Below are positions 15,986 to 24,285 of a stretch of 38,304 bases of DNA, piece by piece. The position numbers and the translations under genes were made by a program. Position 1 is the stretch's first letter; each line of letters begins with the position of its first letter. This DNA is from Streptomyces sp. 150FB (lineage in GTDB: Bacteria; Actinomycetota; Actinomycetes; Streptomycetales; Streptomycetaceae), in NCBI RefSeq assembly GCF_000818195.1, contig NZ_JTHL01000001.1, forward strand, positions 8,464,513 through 8,502,816. Reading direction: 5' to 3'. The notes under the pieces are model-generated. The model was given only the letters and a program-made list of their open reading frames with translations, was not told where the DNA came from and searched no databases.

Positions 15986-16948
15986 ATGGAGAACCGAACG
16001 GAGAGCGCGGAGAAAAGAACCACGGAGGACCCCGGGACCGCACAGCCCTGGCGCTGGCCGGAGGAGAAATGGCGGCGTTTGACCACGCGAGTACAGGCAG
16101 GGCAAGGTGCGCCTCTTTCCCGCTGGCCGAGCGGAGTGTCCGTCGCCGTTGCCCTCAGTTTTGATGTCGACAACGAAACGGCCGCTCTCTGTCTGAACAA
16201 GACATCCCCCGCGCACATTTCTCAGGCTCACTACGGTTCGCGCGTGGGCCTGCCGAGAATTACGTCGCTGCTCAGGGAATACGATGCCCGCGCCTCCTTC
16301 TTCGTACCCGCCGTCTCGGTGCAACTGGCACCCGACGCCATCGAGGCGGTTCGGACGGAAGGGCACGAGGTGGGTCTGCACGGTTGGATCCACGAGCGGT
16401 GCGGCGACCTCTCGGAAGCCGAGGAGTACGCGCTGGCCGAACGCAGCGCCGAAGTCCTCCGCCGCTGCACGGGCGTCACTCCCCGGGGCATGCGTACGCC
16501 GTGGTGGGAATTCACCGAGCACACCCTTCCAGTAGCACGGCATTTGGGGCTGCTGTACGACTCCTCGATGATGGCCGACGACGAGCCTTACGAACTGCTG
16601 GACCGCGGCGAGCGGACCGGAATCGTCGAGCTTCCCGTCTCCTGGATCCGGGACGACGCTCCGTACTTTCCGGACGACCCGGGAGCACGCCAGATACTGG
16701 CTCCCCGTCAGGTCCTGCAGATCTGGAAGGACGAATTCGACGGCGCCTTCGCCGAGGGCGGGCTGTTCCAGCTCACGCTGCACCCTCATGTGATCGGCCA
16801 CCGCTCACGCATGGTCGTTCTGCGAGAACTGCTGGCCCATATCAGCAGCCGACCGGGTGTCTGGTTCGCCACCCACGAAGAGGTGGCCCTGCACAGCGGA
16901 AGCCAGATCGGAATCGCGACCCCTTCCGCACTCCGGCCATCTGCCTGA
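15986..16948 (+). CDS. CE4 polysaccharide deacetylase-family amide hydrolase (HpPgdA/imidase-like)
   Basis: 320 residues of NodB/CE4 fold without a signal peptide, hence cytosolic. Motif 1 is ALSFDVDNE (Asp60, Asp62). Motif 2 is GHEVGLHGWIHE, with metal ligands His132 and His136 three residues apart. Motif 3 is GMRTPWWEF, and a late LTLHPHVIGH supplies the final His. The D-V-D-N-E form and the segment about the bound ring place it near the H. pylori PgdA/cyclic-imide hydrolase branch rather than secreted chitin deacetylases, so a small-molecule amide or imide substrate is likely. The ribosome binding site before ATG 15986 is poor. It opens a plus-strand unit with the GNAT and decarboxylase genes and is divergent from the GCS2 ligase across 233 bp. 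Confidence 0.83.
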   Translation: MENRTESAEKRTTEDPGTAQPWRWPEEKWRRLTTRVQAGQGAPLSRWPSGVSVAVALSFDVDNETAALCLNKTSPAHISQAHYGSRVGLPRITSLLREYDARASFFVPAVSVQLAPDAIEAVRTEGHEVGLHGWIHERCGDLSEAEEYALAERSAEVLRRCTGVTPRGMRTPWWEFTEHTLPVARHLGLLYDSSMMADDEPYELLDRGERTGIVELPVSWIRDDAPYFPDDPGARQILAPRQVLQIWKDEFDGAFAEGGLFQLTLHPHVIGHRSRMVVLRELLAHISSRPGVWFATHEEVALHSGSQIGIATPSALRPSA

Positions 16949-16987
16949 CCCGTACGCCGACTTCTCACCTCGCGAAGGAGAGAACGC

Positions 16988-17656
16988 ATGAATGTCACCG
17001 ATGTGGCAACCGAGTTCTCCTGTCGCCCCGCCTCTCCCGACCGGCAGGACGACATCGTCTCCATCTACCGGCAGTCCTTCGACAAGGATCCGGTGTTCCA
17101 ATGGCTGTTCCCGGACGCGGAGACTCGTCCGCCCTTGCTGGAGAAGTTCTTCACCGTCATGGCCGGCCACACCTTCGCGCACGGTGGTTCCATTCTGCAG
17201 ACCAAGGATTACGGCGCGGTCAGCATGTATTTCCCGCCCGACGCGGTGGAACAGCCGAAGGAGATACGCGACGGGCTTCTCGACTCCTTGCGTGACGCAC
17301 TCGGGAACGAGTCCAGCAGGACCGTCCATCTCCTGACGATGCTGAGTGCGTCCCACCCGCTCGATCTTGCCCCTCATTACTACGGCACCTTCGTCGCCGC
17401 CCGGCCGCAGCACCAGGGCGGCGGCCTCGGCACCCGGCTCAAGAAGTGCCTGTTCGCCCTGGCGGACGAGGACCGGGCCGGTGCCTACGCGGAAGCGTCG
17501 TCGCCGCGCAACCTGGCTCTCTACGAACGGCTGGGCCAGCGCCGGCTGGGACCCGTGCTGACACTTCCCGACGGACCACCGGTCTTTCCCATCTGGCGGC
17601 CGCCCTCGACGGCGGCCGGACGTACACACTCCGACACGCTCCACGGCGGGAGTTGA
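16988..17656 (+). CDS. GNAT-family N-acetyltransferase
   Basis: 222 residues. The acetyl-CoA-binding motif A is visible as YYGTFVAARPQHQGGGLGTRLKK, with the Q-x-G-G-G-L-G pyrophosphate loop. Motif B is AYAEASSPRNLALYERLGQ. The N-terminal half (SIYRQSFDKDPVFQWLFPD) matches the actinobacterial GNAT group in which acceptors are small amines. ATG 16988 follows AAGGAGAG. It begins 39 bp after the deacetylase and its stop is followed one base later by the decarboxylase ATG, indicating translational coupling. The amine made by the decarboxylase is therefore a plausible acetyl acceptor. Confidence 0.88.
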   Translation: MNVTDVATEFSCRPASPDRQDDIVSIYRQSFDKDPVFQWLFPDAETRPPLLEKFFTVMAGHTFAHGGSILQTKDYGAVSMYFPPDAVEQPKEIRDGLLDSLRDALGNESSRTVHLLTMLSASHPLDLAPHYYGTFVAARPQHQGGGLGTRLKKCLFALADEDRAGAYAEASSPRNLALYERLGQRRLGPVLTLPDGPPVFPIWRPPSTAAGRTHSDTLHGGS

Positions 17657-17657
17657 G

Positions 17658-19088
17658 ATGACCGTCAGCCGCGGACAACCGCATATCGCCGACGGCCAGG
17701 TCGTACCGGAGGACTTGGATCTTCTCGAATCAGTGGCCCACTACGCCCGTTTCTTCCTGGAGACACCACGCCCCGTACACCCACGCGATCCGGAGCGACT
17801 CGGCCAACTGCTGGGCGGGGAACTGCCGGAGAACGGGAACGGGGAAGACAAGACGCTGCGCCGGCTCATCGAGGCCGGCGAGTCCGGACTGCTCCCTTCG
17901 GGAGACTCCCGCAGCTTCGGCTACGTGGTCGGGGGCGCGTTGCCGGTCGGTATCGCCTCCGACTGGCTGGTCAGCCTCTGGGACCAGTGCGCGGCCGTCT
18001 ACGAAACCAGCCCGCTGGCTTCGGTGGCCGAACAGGTCTGCGAACGCTGGCTCGTTGACCTGTTCGGGCTGCCGACGAAGACGATCATGGGACTCACCTC
18101 CGGCTGTACGACGGCCAACCTGGCCTGCCTGTCAGCCGCCCGCGAGCACCAACTCCACAAGGCGGGCTGGGACGTCAACGAGCAGGGGATGCGACAGGCG
18201 CCACCCGTGACCGTTCTCACGGGCCAACACACCCACGTCTCCGGCCTGCGGTGTCTGCGGCTGCTGGGCTTCGGCGGCCAGATCGGCCGGGTGGACGCCG
18301 GCGCCGACGGCCGTATGGACCCGCGCCATCTGGCCGAACTCGCGACAAAGGCGCCCGGTGGCCTCATCGTGTGCGGACAAGTCGGCTCCACCGACTGCGG
18401 ATCGGTCGACCCGCTGGCCGAGATCGCCGACATCACCCACGAGCACGGCGGCTGGCTCCATCTGGACGCCGCCTACGGCATGTGGGCCGCGGCGTCCCTC
18501 ACCCTGCGGCAACACTTGGGCGGCCTCGACCTTGCGGACTCCTGGTCCTGCGACGGACACAAATGGCTCAACACGCCCTACGACTGCGGGATCGCCCTCT
18601 GCGCCCACCCCGAACCCTTCGTCGACGCGGTGCGGTTCAACGCCGACTATCTGCAGACCACCGAACGCACCGGCCGTGATCCGATGGACCACCGCGTGGA
18701 GATCTCCCAGCGCGCCCGGGCGCTGACCCTGTGGGCGATCCTGCACCACGAAGGCCGCGACGGGATCGCGCACATCGTCGAACGCAACTGCTTGGCGGCC
18801 CGCGACCTGGGCCACCTCCTGGAGCAGGAACCCGGCATCGACCTGCTGGCTCCCGTCACACTCAACCAGGTGCTGCTGCGCGTCGGGGAAGAGGACCGTA
18901 CGCGGCGGCTCGTCGACACGCTCAACAGCAGCGGCTCCTGCTGGGTGACCCCCACGACGTGGAACGGCCACTCCGCGGTGCGGATCTCCGTATCCAACTG
19001 GCAAAGCGGCCGGGAAACGGCCGAAGCCACGGCGGCCGCGTTCCTCCAGGCGTACCGCGGTCACACCGGAGTCGGATCGGAGCCGTGA
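17658..19088 (+). CDS. PLP-dependent group II amino-acid decarboxylase
   Basis: 476 residues of the group II pyridoxal-phosphate decarboxylase family (aromatic amino acid, glutamate, tyrosine and related decarboxylases). GLTSGCTTANLACLSAARE forms the phosphate cup, HVSGLRCLRLLGFG precedes it, LHLDAAYG supplies the Asp that pairs with the pyridine N (about residue 270), and SWSCDGHKWLNTPYDCGIAL contains the Schiff-base Lys (about 301). The substrate is not predictable; DAAYG and CDGHKW resemble the aromatic-amino-acid/aspartate branch. ATG 17658 follows GGCGGGAG and is coupled to the GNAT stop. It should produce a primary amine plus CO2, fitting a locus that then acetylates or ligates amines. 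Confidence 0.92.
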   Translation: MTVSRGQPHIADGQVVPEDLDLLESVAHYARFFLETPRPVHPRDPERLGQLLGGELPENGNGEDKTLRRLIEAGESGLLPSGDSRSFGYVVGGALPVGIASDWLVSLWDQCAAVYETSPLASVAEQVCERWLVDLFGLPTKTIMGLTSGCTTANLACLSAAREHQLHKAGWDVNEQGMRQAPPVTVLTGQHTHVSGLRCLRLLGFGGQIGRVDAGADGRMDPRHLAELATKAPGGLIVCGQVGSTDCGSVDPLAEIADITHEHGGWLHLDAAYGMWAAASLTLRQHLGGLDLADSWSCDGHKWLNTPYDCGIALCAHPEPFVDAVRFNADYLQTTERTGRDPMDHRVEISQRARALTLWAILHHEGRDGIAHIVERNCLAARDLGHLLEQEPGIDLLAPVTLNQVLLRVGEEDRTRRLVDTLNSSGSCWVTPTTWNGHSAVRISVSNWQSGRETAEATAAAFLQAYRGHTGVGSEP

Positions 19089-19167
19089 GCACCTCTTCGT
19101 ACTACTGTCGGTGGCAGGGCTTCGTCCTGGAGCGGACTGGGCACGGCTGCGGAATGTGTGGGGGCCA

Positions 19168-20067
19168 GTGGAGCGGTATGAGATCGAGACGTTCCTGACC
19201 CTGGCCGAAGAGCTCCACTTCACGCGCACCGCCGAACGTCTGCTCGTCTCGCCGGGCCGGGTCAGCCAGACGGTCAAGAAACTGGAACGTCGCGTTGGCG
19301 GGGCGTTGTTCGAACGCAGTAGCCGTCACGTGACCCTCACCCCGGTCGGTCGACAGCTCCACGCCGAGCTGCTCCCCGCGTATCAGCAGGTCGAGCAAGC
19401 CCTCGCCAACGCGTCAGCGGCCTGTCGAGGCTTCAGCGGTGTGCTGCGCGTCGGGTTCACCGCCGCCTGGTGCGCCGCCCTCATCGTGCGGGCGGCCGAG
19501 GCGTTCAACTCGCGCCATTCCCTGTGCACCGTCGAGCTGCAGGAAGTGACGTACAACGCGGCCATCGCGGCATTGCAGGACGGGGACGTCGACCTGGTGG
19601 TCGCCGAGCCTCCCGTTGAAGACCCGGCCATCACCGTGGGCCCCGTCCTGTTCTCCGAACCCCGCGCGCTTCTCGTGCCCGCCGCCCACCCCCTGGCGAC
19701 ACAGGAGTCGGTGTCGCTGGAGGATCTCGCGGTCCTGCCGCTGATCACGGCGGTCGGGGTGTCCGCCGCCTGGCACGACGCCTTCTTCCCCCGCCGTACC
19801 CCCCAGGGCCTTCTGATCCGGCGCGGACCGGCCGCCGCCGGATGGCAGGAGGTGCTCTCACTGGTCGGGGTGGGCAAGGGGGCCACGGTGGCCACCGTCC
19901 GGGCGGGGCATTACTACGGTCGACCGGATATCGTCTACGTCCCGTTCAAGGACGCTCCGCCCGTCGACTACGCGCTCATGTGGCGCGAAGCGGGTTGCGG
20001 CGCCGGGCTCAGGGCGTTCATTACGACCGTCCTCGAGTTCGCCCCGGAGGCGGGCGGCCGGGCCTGA
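19168..20067 (+). CDS. LysR-family transcriptional regulator
   Basis: 299 residues from GTG 19168. The helix-turn-helix reads YEIETFLTLAEELHFTRTAERLLVSPGRVSQTVKKLERRVGGALFERSSRHVTLTPVG. The effector domain has GVLRVGFTAAWCAAL and DLVVAEPPVEDPAI. I chose GTG 19168 (VERYEIETFL; GTGGGGG upstream) because it gives the normal LysR N-terminus and length; an in-frame GTG at 19111 would add 19 residues not seen in the family. It is 79 bp downstream of the decarboxylase on the same strand and likely regulates that unit. It converges on the MFS gene with a 66-bp gap. Confidence 0.9.
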   Translation: MERYEIETFLTLAEELHFTRTAERLLVSPGRVSQTVKKLERRVGGALFERSSRHVTLTPVGRQLHAELLPAYQQVEQALANASAACRGFSGVLRVGFTAAWCAALIVRAAEAFNSRHSLCTVELQEVTYNAAIAALQDGDVDLVVAEPPVEDPAITVGPVLFSEPRALLVPAAHPLATQESVSLEDLAVLPLITAVGVSAAWHDAFFPRRTPQGLLIRRGPAAAGWQEVLSLVGVGKGATVATVRAGHYYGRPDIVYVPFKDAPPVDYALMWREAGCGAGLRAFITTVLEFAPEAGGRA

Positions 20068-20133
20068 GCTGCCTGGCCTGAACTGCCGGATTCCCGCCTT
20101 GCCTCCACATGACATCCAGGTCGGCAGCAGGCC

Positions 20134-21588
20134 TCACGCCTCCGCGTCCGGGCGCCCGTCCCGAGGCAGCGCCAACGTCGCGGCCGCCGTCAGTACGAGC
20201 CCTGCCGCCGCGAGCAGCATGCTCCACCGCATTCCGGCCAGGAACGTGTCCGCCCCCGCCAGCAGCGCACCGAATGCTGCCACCGCGATCGCTCCGCCCA
20301 CCTGGCGGCCGGTGTTGAGCACGGCGGAGGCGGTGCCTGCCCGATCGGCGGGCACCGCGTCGAGCAGCATCGCGGTCAGCGCCGGCACCGTCAGCGCCCC
20401 GCCGAGGCCGACCGGCACCATCAGCGCCGCCACAGCCCACACGTTGGTTTGCACGTCGACCGTGAGCAGCGCCAACAGGCCTGCGGCCCCTATCAGTTGT
20501 CCCGCCACCATCGGCACGCGGGGGCCGAACCGACTGGCCAGCTTCGCCGAGGCCAGGTTCACCACGGCGACAAGGGCCGTCATCGGTATGAACATCAGGC
20601 CCGCGTGGAACGCCGACTCTCCGCGCTCCTGCTGCAGGTACAGGCTGAAGATGAACACCCCGCCGTAGTAAGCGGCGTTGAGCATGAAGCCGACCACCAA
20701 GGACACCGCCACCACGCGCGAGCGGAACAGCGGCAGTGGCAGCATCGGGTGCGCGCCTCTGGCCTGCGCGGCGAGGAAGACGGCTGCCGCGGCCACCGCC
20801 GCAAGCAGCGACACCACCACGAACGGCCGGCCGAAGCCCTCAGCGCCGCCCTCGATCACGCCGTACGTCAGCGCGCCCATCGCGACCACCGCCGTCACCT
20901 GCCCGACTGCGTCCAGCCGCGCGGGCAGCCGCGGGGAGGCCGGTACACGGGCGAGCAGGGCGAGCGCCAGCAAGCCCGCCGGGAGATTGACGAAGAAGAT
21001 CCAGCGCCACCCCACGGAAGCGGTGAGCGCCCCGCCGAGCACCGGCCCGGCCGCCACCGCGACCGCGCCGCCCACGGTCCACAGGGCGATGGCCCGCGCC
21101 CGCTTCGCCTGGTCGGGAAAGCCCTGCCGGACGAGCGCCAGCGAAGCGGGCATCATCACCGCCGCCGCACCCCCCTGTACGAGTCGCGCCGCTACCAGCA
21201 CGCCGAGCCCGGGCGCGAGCCCGCACGCCGCCGAGGCCAGCGCGAAGAGCACCAGGCCGCCGCCGTACGCCCGCCGGGCCCCGATGCGGTCGGAGAGGGC
21301 GCCCGCCGAGAGCATCAGGGCGGCGAATATCAGCGTGTAGCCGTCCACCATCCACTGCAGGCCGGACATGCCGCCGCCGAGACTGCGCCCGATGTCGGGC
21401 AGTGCGACGGTGACGATCAACGCGTCCAGCGAGATGAGGAAGAAGCCCAGCAGCGCGGCACCGAGCACTACGGTGGATCCGCCTCGGGCCGCCTCAGTCG
21501 CATCGGCCGCGACATTGGCCGAAGTGGAGGCAGCAGGGGAGACAGGGGAGACAGGGGAGACAGGGGAAGACTTGAGCAGGGGTTTCAT
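20134..21588 (-). CDS. MFS drug-efflux transporter (EmrB/QacA type)
   Basis: 484 residues in the inner membrane with about 12-14 predicted helices. DHA2/EmrB hallmarks are LISLDALIVTVALPDIGRSLG in helix 1, DRIGARRAYGGG in loop 2-3, the motif-C antiporter helix (AVAAGPVLGGALTASVGWRWIFFVNLPAGL) and TASAVLNTGRQVGGAIAVA later. It probably exports a small molecule in exchange for protons. ATG 21588 follows CAGGAG. The first 20 residues contain SPVSPVSPVSP, encoded by a 9-bp tandem repeat. A 178-bp gap upstream with its own palindrome suggests an independent promoter. Its position next to the 13-20 kb amide locus makes it a candidate exporter for that product. Confidence 0.92.
   Translation of the reverse strand: MKPLLKSSPVSPVSPVSPAASTSANVAADATEAARGGSTVVLGAALLGFFLISLDALIVTVALPDIGRSLGGGMSGLQWMVDGYTLIFAALMLSAGALSDRIGARRAYGGGLVLFALASAACGLAPGLGVLVAARLVQGGAAAVMMPASLALVRQGFPDQAKRARAIALWTVGGAVAVAAGPVLGGALTASVGWRWIFFVNLPAGLLALALLARVPASPRLPARLDAVGQVTAVVAMGALTYGVIEGGAEGFGRPFVVVSLLAAVAAAAVFLAAQARGAHPMLPLPLFRSRVVAVSLVVGFMLNAAYYGGVFIFSLYLQQERGESAFHAGLMFIPMTALVAVVNLASAKLASRFGPRVPMVAGQLIGAAGLLALLTVDVQTNVWAVAALMVPVGLGGALTVPALTAMLLDAVPADRAGTASAVLNTGRQVGGAIAVAAFGALLAGADTFLAGMRWSMLLAAAGLVLTAAATLALPRDGRPDAEA
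21535..21570. repeat. 9-bp tandem repeat coding for Ser-Pro-Val in the MFS N-terminus
   Basis: Four units of AGGGGAGAC (the last degenerate) encode the SPVSPVSPVSP tail before the first membrane helix. In-frame slippage would vary only the length of this cytosolic tail. Confidence 0.75.
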
Positions 21589-21614
21589 CGGCACTCCTGA
21601 GACCTTCTTCTTGC

Positions 21615-21626
21615 GGATGTACAACC
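21615..21626. promoter_or_regulatory. Near-palindromic site upstream of the MFS gene
   Basis: GGATGTACAACC is symmetric except for one position pair around the core TGTACA. It lies 27-38 bp before the MFS start codon, in the 178-bp gap, where a TetR- or MarR-type repressor would be expected. No convincing promoter hexamers accompany it. Confidence 0.35.
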
Positions 21627-21766
21627 GAGATGTGAGGTCAGGGGCGACTGCCGGCAGGCCGGTATCGGGAGCACCCTGGCGCGTTGACCTGAGCGGGCGC
21701 CGGGCGAGCCGCGCCACGGGAGCTCCGCCGCCCGGCGTACCGGTACGTGCCTGCCGTACGTGTCTG

Positions 21767-22243
21767 TCAGCCGGCTGCACGTGCGGGCAGGTCCTTGTTG
21801 CCGTCACCCCAAGTCGCCTCCATCACAATGGAGTTGATCAGCCATCGGCCACCGGTGCGGCTCAACTCCCAGCGATAGTCGCCGCCGAGTGTCCACAGCG
21901 GAGACCCAAGGCTGCTGGAGAGGAGGTGGGTGGCCTGGAAGGAGGCGGTGCAGACAGCGCGGTCCCCGTCGACCTGGACCAAGTGGTTGGCGACCAGGTG
22001 CTGGGTGGCGTCGTAGCCGCCGAGCGTCGCCGACCAGGCGTCGACAATCTCCTGAGGAGTGAGCTGGACCGGTTCGCCACCGCCCAGACTCGTGTAGTCG
22101 AGGAGCACCTTTTCCGTGAACAGGCCGCTCAGCAGCGCCCATTCACGGCGGTCCGCGTGCACGGCCATCCGGGTGCAGGTCTCGATGACCTCGATCCTGG
22201 TCTCGGACGGGGACGGCGCGGCTGCCTCAGCGGACTCGGACAT
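21767..22243 (-). CDS. SnoaL-like / NTF2-fold domain protein
   Basis: 158 residues. ETRIEVIETCTRMAVHADRREWALLSGLFTEKVLLDYTSL is the typical opening of the SnoaL_4/ring-hydroxylating beta-subunit-like NTF2 fold. It is followed by VDAWSATLGGYDATQHLVANHLVQVDGDRAVCTASFQATHLL and YRWELSRTGGRWLINSI. Members act as small cyclases, isomerases or dehydratases, or as non-catalytic partners. The conserved Asp and His positions (LLDYTS, ATQHLVANH) are present. ATG 22243 has AGGAG 12 bases upstream. It is 61 bp downstream of the alpha/beta hydrolase and probably co-transcribed with it. Confidence 0.82.
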   Translation of the reverse strand: MSESAEAAAPSPSETRIEVIETCTRMAVHADRREWALLSGLFTEKVLLDYTSLGGGEPVQLTPQEIVDAWSATLGGYDATQHLVANHLVQVDGDRAVCTASFQATHLLSSSLGSPLWTLGGDYRWELSRTGGRWLINSIVMEATWGDGNKDLPARAAG

Positions 22244-22304
22244 GGCGAAGTGGTCTCCTGTCGGGGCGATGTGCGGGGCGGGCCGGGGCGTGCTGGTGCG
22301 GTGC

Positions 22305-23204
22305 TCACAGCGTGCGGGCGAAGTGCTCGGCCGCCGCGTCAGCGGCGAAGTCGACCTGTGGCGACTGGTCGTAGAAGTCGAACTGGATGCCTTCGGTCCA
22401 CAGGAATTCCCTGGAACCTGCGAGGCCGTCGTGGAAGCGGCGGGCGCCGTCCGGGATCGCGGCGTCCTCGCTGTGTACGAGCAGCACGGGCGCGGTCACC
22501 TTCGACGCGATCGCGACCGCGTCGTAGTCGAGCCACCCGGGCCAGGCCATGACGGCGAACCGGTTGGGCCACTGCGGGATCCCGCCGCGCCCCGGATCGA
22601 GGTAGAAGTCGATGTCGAAGGGCATGGCCGCCTCCGGGTCACTGCCGCTGACCACCGGTACGTAGGCGACCTCGCCGGTCTCCTCGTACCTGCGGCGGGC
22701 CTCGGCCGCCGCCAGCTTCTTCGCCTTGATGCCGTCCGGACCGCCGTAGTTCTCCTCGCAGATACGGCGGTCGTGCAGCCACGGCGCGACCAGGGCGAGC
22801 GAGCCCACTCTTGAGTCCTCGGCGGCGAGGGCGCTCACGTACATCGCGCCCGCACAGACCCCCAATGCGCCCAACTGCGCGTTGCTCACCGCGGGATGCC
22901 CGGTCAGGAAGTCGGCCGCCGCGCGGAGGTCTTGGACCTTCAGCCGCGGCGACTCGTAGTCGCGGGGTTCGCCCGCCGACTCGCCGTATCCGGTGAAGTC
23001 GAAGGACAGAGCGGCGTAACCGCGCCGGGCCAGCTCCTCGGCGTACCGGTCGGCCATCTGCTCCTTGACGCTGGTCCAGGTGCCTGCGACCACGACACCC
23101 GGCGCTGGGGCGGCGTCATCGGTGCGCGCGGCATCGGGCAGAAACAGGTGGCCGGCGAGCTTGGCCGCATCACCGGCGAAGCTCACCTTTTCACGAAGGG
23201 GCAT
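22305..23204 (-). CDS. Alpha/beta hydrolase with a Cys nucleophile elbow
   Basis: 299 residues. The fold is shown by APGVVVAGTWTSVKEQMADRYAEELARRGYAALSFDFTGYGESAGEP, the elbow LGALGVCAGAMYV (nucleophile position Cys117, as in dienelactone hydrolases) and APVLLVHSEDAAIPDGA. The place where a catalytic His is normally expected reads IQFDFYDQSPQV, with Gln rather than His, so the mechanism may be atypical or catalysis reduced. ATG 23204 follows GAAGGAAC; the frame is open further upstream without family resemblance. It is first in a minus-strand unit with the SnoaL gene. A palindrome lies about 190 bp upstream. Confidence 0.83.
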   Translation of the reverse strand: MPLREKVSFAGDAAKLAGHLFLPDAARTDDAAPAPGVVVAGTWTSVKEQMADRYAEELARRGYAALSFDFTGYGESAGEPRDYESPRLKVQDLRAAADFLTGHPAVSNAQLGALGVCAGAMYVSALAAEDSRVGSLALVAPWLHDRRICEENYGGPDGIKAKKLAAAEARRRYEETGEVAYVPVVSGSDPEAAMPFDIDFYLDPGRGGIPQWPNRFAVMAWPGWLDYDAVAIASKVTAPVLLVHSEDAAIPDGARRFHDGLAGSREFLWTEGIQFDFYDQSPQVDFAADAAAEHFARTL

Positions 23205-23547
23205 GTCGGGTTCCTTCGAAGCGGAAAGGGGGCGTACAGCGCGTCGACGCGGCCGCCATGGGACGGGCAGAGGGGCAGGCCGTTGCTTTGGCTCACCCCG
23301 TTCACGCACGGGGCGGTATGGGCCCGCTCGCTGCCTCCGACACGCTGACAGCTATCGCTCAGGCCGACAACGCCCAATGTCTCAAGGCATGTTTAGCGCG
23401 GCTAAACAGCCCGTGACTGGGCGCGTGATCCAGTGGCTCGGCCAGGTGACCTCCACCGGGTGGCCGGCGGGAGACCGTCGGCCACCTCGTACGACGTTCG
23501 TGCGTGGCCGCTCCGAGTACGACAGTGCCGTCCGAGACGGACAAGTC
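23205..23547. other. 343-bp intergenic region upstream of the alpha/beta hydrolase
   Basis: No gene is seen. The region contains the palindrome at 23390-23408 and a GCCC/GGGC stem shortly after it. It separates the hydrolase start from the 3' end of the truncated FAD oxidase. Confidence 0.5.
23390..23408. promoter_or_regulatory. 19-bp palindromic operator, TGTTTAGC-gcg-GCTAAACA
   Basis: Perfect 8-bp arms around a 3-bp centre. The size and A/T-rich arms fit TetR- or MarR-type operators. It is about 190 bp upstream of the hydrolase start on the minus strand. The TetR at 24286-24891 is the nearest regulator, but nothing in the sequence ties it to this site. Confidence 0.55.
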
Positions 23548-24156
23548 CTAGGTTTTCTGGCGCGGGGGGATGTTGTGGTTGAGGCGGAAGGTGTTGTCCG
23601 GGTCGTAGAGCGCCTTGACCTCGCGGAGGCGTTCGTAGACGTCCGGCGCGTAGGCCTTGCGGGTCTCCTGCGCGGTGGCGTCAGCGGGTGAGAGGAGGCT
23701 CGGGTGCTTCGCCTCGCTGAGCCAGGGGGAGAGGCGCTCGAAGAGGCCGAGGCCCGTGTTCGCGTACGCGGAGACTTCCCGGCCGGGGGGCACGACAGTC
23801 AGGGCGAAGAGGGAGAAGGCGGCGTCGCGCGCGCCCACGGCGTTGGGAGTGGCGGGCGGACGGCTGTAGGCGCCTTCCAGGTGCCGCAGGTCGACGAGGT
23901 TGATGCCGGAGTCGGGCCCGGCGACGTCGGCGATGGCCTCGACGGTGTCTTCGGCCAGCTCGCTGAGGAGTCCGAAGTGCTCGATCGCGGGGGCCGGGTC
24001 GCTGGGATCCATGCTGATGGAGCCGAATTCGGTGAAGGGTTTCTCCGAGACGGTGTCCATCAGGACGGGGGCGGCCTGGCGCGGAGGTGCGATCAGCTCC
24101 TCGCCGGCGTCTTGCGCTCCGGGGTAGGACAGGCGCAGGGAGACGGCGAGTTTGCC
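23548..24156 (-). pseudogene. C-terminal fragment of a berberine-bridge-type FAD oxidase
   Basis: An open frame of about 202 codons runs from just after a TAG at 24159-24157 to 23548. It ends AYAPDVYERLREVKALYDPDNTFRLNHNIPP, the signature BBE C-terminal domain of FAD-linked (PCMH-type) oxidoreductases. Upstream of it, SLRLSYPGAQDAGEELIAPP and LLSELAEDTVEAIADVAGPDSGINLVDLRHLEGAYSR fit the substrate domain. The whole N-terminal FAD-binding half (normally more than 200 residues, including the flavin-linking His motif) is missing, and the first available ATG (24060) is inside the domain. The break at about 24156 abuts the fragment of another gene on the opposite strand, marking a deletion scar. 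Confidence 0.8.
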
Positions 24157-24226
24157 CTACATCAGCGTCCACGAAGCGTTCATGGAGGAACTGGCCCCCG
24201 TGGTGAACAGACTGAGGGGCAACTGA
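24155..24226 (+). pseudogene. Possible 3' end of a truncated plus-strand gene at a deletion scar
   Basis: From the junction the plus strand reads YISVHEAFMEELAPVVNRLRGN then TGA (24224-24226), an amphipathic helix typical of a protein C-terminus. It has no start codon. It lies back to back with the truncated FAD oxidase, as if a deletion removed the facing 5' halves of two divergent genes. A regulator of the oxidase would be a natural identity, but the family cannot be named from 22 residues. Confidence 0.4.
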
Positions 24227-24285
24227 GCAGGACCACCGCGCGGCGCCCGATGTGACGGGGCCCGAAGGGCCGGCGCCACCTCGCG

